64,000 nucleotides of DNA from Pseudomonas sp. NBRC 111124 (lineage in GTDB: Bacteria > Pseudomonadota > Gammaproteobacteria > Pseudomonadales > Pseudomonadaceae): assembly GCF_001320245.1 (NCBI RefSeq), contig NZ_BCBA01000043.1:112411-176410 (forward strand), read 5' to 3'. The notes under the pieces are model-generated. The model was not told the origin of the DNA and searched no databases. It worked only from the letters and a program-made list of their open reading frames with translations. Below, in pieces: positions 61,671 to 64,000 of this stretch (positions within the stretch are counted from its first letter, which is position 1; each line of letters begins with the position of its first letter). The position numbers were made by a program, and so were the translations under genes.

Positions 61671-64000
61671 ATGCCGCACACTCCCACCGGCTTCATCCGC
61701 GTCCGTGGCGCCCGCGAGCACAACCTCAAGAACATCGACGTCGATATCCCCCGCGACGCCCTGGTGGTATTCACCGGAGTGTCCGGCTCGGGCAAGTCGT
61801 CGCTGGCCTTCTCCACGCTCTACGCCGAAGCGCAGCGCCGCTACTTCGAGTCGGTCGCTCCCTATGCCCGGCGCCTGATCGACCAGGTCGGCGTGCCGGA
61901 CGTCGATGCCATCGAGGGCCTGCCCCCGGCCGTGGCCCTGCAGCAGCAACGTGGCACGCCCAGTGCGCGCTCGTCGGTGGGCAGTGTCACCACCCTGTCC
62001 AGCTCGATCCGAATGCTTTACTCCCGCGCCGGCAGCTACCCGGCCGGGCAGCCGATGCTGTACGCCGAGGACTTTTCGCCCAATACCCCGCAAGGCGCCT
62101 GCCCTGAGTGCCATGGGTTGGGCCGGGTCTATGAGGTGACCGAGGCGACCATGGTTCCCGACCCGTCGCTGACCATCCGCGAACGCGCCGTGGCGGCCTG
62201 GCCGATGGCCTGGCAGGGGCAGAACCAGCGCGACATCCTGGTGACACTGGGTTATGACGTCGACATTCCCTGGCGCGACCTGCCGCAGGAGCAGCGTGAC
62301 TGGATTCTCTACACCGATGAGACGCCGACCGTGCCAGTGTACGCAGGCCTGACGCCAGCGCAGACCCGCGCCGCGCTCAAGCGCAAGCTCGAACCGAGCT
62401 ATCAGGGCACCTTCAGCGGCGCCCGGCGCTACGTGCTGCATACCTTCATGCACTCGCAGAGCGCACAGATGCGCAAGCGCGTGTCGCAATACATGCGCCC
62501 CAGCCCGTGCCCGCTGTGCCAGGGCAAGCGGCTCAAGCGTGCGGCCCTTGATGTGACCTTCGCCGGCCGCGATATCGGTGAACTGTCGCGGCTGCCGTTG
62601 CAGGCGCTGGCCGAGGTGTTCCGCCAGGTTGCCGCACCGGGTTACCTGGAGCAGCACGACGACAACCTGACCCTGGAAAAGCGCCTGGCCGCGCAACGCA
62701 TTGCCAATGAACTGCTTGAGCGTATCGACACCCTGATCGACCTGGGCCTGGGCTACCTGGCGCTGGAGCGCAGCACGCCGACGCTGTCGTTCGGCGAACT
62801 GCAGCGCCTGCGCCTGGCCACCCAGCTCAACTCGCAGCTGTTCGGCGTGATCTACGTGCTCGACGAGCCTTCCGCCGGCCTGCACCCGGCCGACAGTGAA
62901 GCGTTGTTTGAGGCCTTGCAGCGGCTCAAGCAGGCGGGCAACTCGGTGTATGTGGTGGAGCACGACCTCGACACCATGCGCCGCGCCGACTGGCTGGTCG
63001 ACGTCGGCCCCGCTGCCGGCGAGCATGGCGGGCAGGTCCTCTACAGTGGCCCGCCGGCTGGCCTGGCGCAGGTCGAGGCGTCGCGCACTGCCGCCTACCT
63101 GTTCGCCGAGCAGCAGCGTAACGCGCGCGCGCCCCGCCAGCCGCACGACTGGCTGGCGCTGGAAGGCATTACCCGCAACAACCTCGACAATCTCAGCGCC
63201 CGTTTCCCGCTGGGTTGCTTCACGTCGGTCACCGGCATTTCCGGTTCGGGCAAGTCGAGCCTGGTCAGCCAGGCCCTGCTGGAACTGGTCGGCGCCCACC
63301 TCGGTCATGCCGAACAGAAGGCCGAGGCTGAAGAGCAAAGCCTTGAAGATGAACCTGAGCAATCCAGCGCCGGGCGTGTGGTCGCAGGGCTGGGCAGCAT
63401 CAAGCGTCTGGTACAGGTGGACCAGAAACCCATTGGTCGTACCCCGCGCTCCAACCTGGCCACCTACACCGGGCTGTTCGACCATGTACGCAAGCTGTTC
63501 GCCGCCACCGAACAGGCCAAGGCCCGCGGCTTCGATGCCGGGCGTTTCTCGTTCAACGTGGCAAAGGGCCGTTGCGAGAACTGCGAGGGTGAAGGCTTCG
63601 TCAGCGTCGAATTGCTGTTCATGCCCAGCGTCTATGCGCCCTGCCCGACCTGTCATGGCGCACGTTACAACCCCGAGACACTGGCGGTGAGCTGGCAGGG
63701 CATGAACATCGCCCAGGTACTGCAGCTGACGGTCGAGCAGGCGCTAGAAGTGTTTGCCGAGCAGCCAGCGGCGCGGCGTTGCCTGCAGGTGTTGCAGGAT
63801 ATCGGCCTGGGCTACTTGCGCCTGGGGCAGCCGGCCACCGAGCTGTCCGGTGGCGAGGCGCAGCGGATCAAGCTGGCCACCGAGCTGCAACGCGTGGCCC
63901 GTGGGGCGACCTTGTATGTGCTGGATGAGCCCACCAACGGCTTGCATCCGCAAGATATCGACCGCTTGCTGGTGCAGCTCAATCGGTTGGTCGAGGCCGG
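61671..64000 (+). CDS. UvrA-like ABC ATPase, class II (partial, runs off the window)
   Basis: 776 codons are visible from the ATG at 61671 without a stop. Two ABC cassettes: Walker A GVSGSGKSSL (about 35) and GISGSGKSSL (second half), signatures LSFGELQRLRLA and LSGGEAQRIKLA, Walker B VLDEPSAGLHP and VLDEPTNGLHP. Zinc-binding CPECHGLG, CPLCQGKR, CENCEGEG and CPTCHG are present. The stretch between SIRMLYSRAG and GACPECHGLG is far shorter than in housekeeping UvrA, so the UvrB-binding domain is missing. That marks the UvrA2/drug-tolerance class rather than the excision repair protein. It is separated from tssA by a REP pair and is probably not part of the T6SS. Confidence 0.85.
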   Translation, partial: MPHTPTGFIRVRGAREHNLKNIDVDIPRDALVVFTGVSGSGKSSLAFSTLYAEAQRRYFESVAPYARRLIDQVGVPDVDAIEGLPPAVALQQQRGTPSARSSVGSVTTLSSSIRMLYSRAGSYPAGQPMLYAEDFSPNTPQGACPECHGLGRVYEVTEATMVPDPSLTIRERAVAAWPMAWQGQNQRDILVTLGYDVDIPWRDLPQEQRDWILYTDETPTVPVYAGLTPAQTRAALKRKLEPSYQGTFSGARRYVLHTFMHSQSAQMRKRVSQYMRPSPCPLCQGKRLKRAALDVTFAGRDIGELSRLPLQALAEVFRQVAAPGYLEQHDDNLTLEKRLAAQRIANELLERIDTLIDLGLGYLALERSTPTLSFGELQRLRLATQLNSQLFGVIYVLDEPSAGLHPADSEALFEALQRLKQAGNSVYVVEHDLDTMRRADWLVDVGPAAGEHGGQVLYSGPPAGLAQVEASRTAAYLFAEQQRNARAPRQPHDWLALEGITRNNLDNLSARFPLGCFTSVTGISGSGKSSLVSQALLELVGAHLGHAEQKAEAEEQSLEDEPEQSSAGRVVAGLGSIKRLVQVDQKPIGRTPRSNLATYTGLFDHVRKLFAATEQAKARGFDAGRFSFNVAKGRCENCEGEGFVSVELLFMPSVYAPCPTCHGARYNPETLAVSWQGMNIAQVLQLTVEQALEVFAEQPAARRCLQVLQDIGLGYLRLGQPATELSGGEAQRIKLATELQRVARGATLYVLDEPTNGLHPQDIDRLLVQLNRLVEA

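Noticed and set aside
1..64000. tRNA, rRNA, integrase or insertion sequence
   Set aside because: No cloverleaf-like sequence, transposase-like protein or attachment site was recognised by reading; a dedicated tRNA scan was not possible.

Overview
The window looks like a chromosome segment of the Pseudomonas putida group. It is GC-rich, carries the 'GTGGGAGCGGGC..GCCCGCGAA' type of REP palindromes typical of these genomes, and holds a complete kgu/PtxS 2-ketogluconate system plus a type VI secretion system (T6SS) cluster whose gene order matches what I remember of the K1-T6SS of P. putida KT2440 (memory, not a search).

Layout. 1-3.6 kb: the tail of a membrane transporter, a DHA1-type MFS exporter, a small unknown gene and a stand-alone NAD(P)-binding 'thioester reductase-like' protein. 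3.7-12.9 kb: 2-ketogluconate metabolism. The kguE-kguK-kguT-kguD operon, the LacI-type repressor gene ptxS and a three-subunit membrane gluconate 2-dehydrogenase are all on the minus strand. Three perfect copies of the PtxS operator TGAAACCGGTTTCA lie in front of kguE, ptxS and the dehydrogenase operon, so the locus is one self-contained regulon: periplasmic oxidation of gluconate, uptake of 2-ketogluconate, phosphorylation and reduction to 6-phosphogluconate. 13-15 kb: a LysR regulator and an aldo/keto reductase. 15-19.2 kb: a MacB/LolCDE-like ABC transporter with an AttH-like lipoprotein. 19.2-24.1 kb: an operon of M20 amidohydrolase, MFS transporter, amidase and IclR regulator.

24.5-37.4 kb is the polymorphic-toxin part of the T6SS locus, all on the minus strand: vgrG, a DcrB-like protein, an EagR (DUF1795) chaperone, a 1400-aa prePAAR-PAAR-Rhs effector with an AHH nuclease tip, its overlapping immunity gene, then a long AT-rich tail. 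The tail holds a truncated second Rhs core, a short decayed Rhs scrap, and six further orphan immunity-type genes. Two of these are broken by one missing T in T7 runs.

37.7-39.6 kb: a probable pore-forming T6SS effector with its membrane immunity protein and a small unknown gene. 39.7-40.3 kb: a broken ADP-ribosylglycohydrolase. 40.8-61.5 kb: the main T6SS operon (unassigned gene, tssB, C, E, F, G, H/clpV, J, K, L, M, tagF, a second TssM-like protein fused to OmpA, hcp, tssA). With vgrG all 13 core Tss components are present. Perfect hairpins flank hcp. 61.7 kb to the end: a class II UvrA-like ABC ATPase running off the window.

The most notable material is the Rhs immunity graveyard (24.5-30.3 kb), with its paired homopolymer frameshifts and Rhs scraps, and the unusual TssM-OmpA fusion. 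No rRNA, tRNA, insertion sequence or CRISPR array was recognised.
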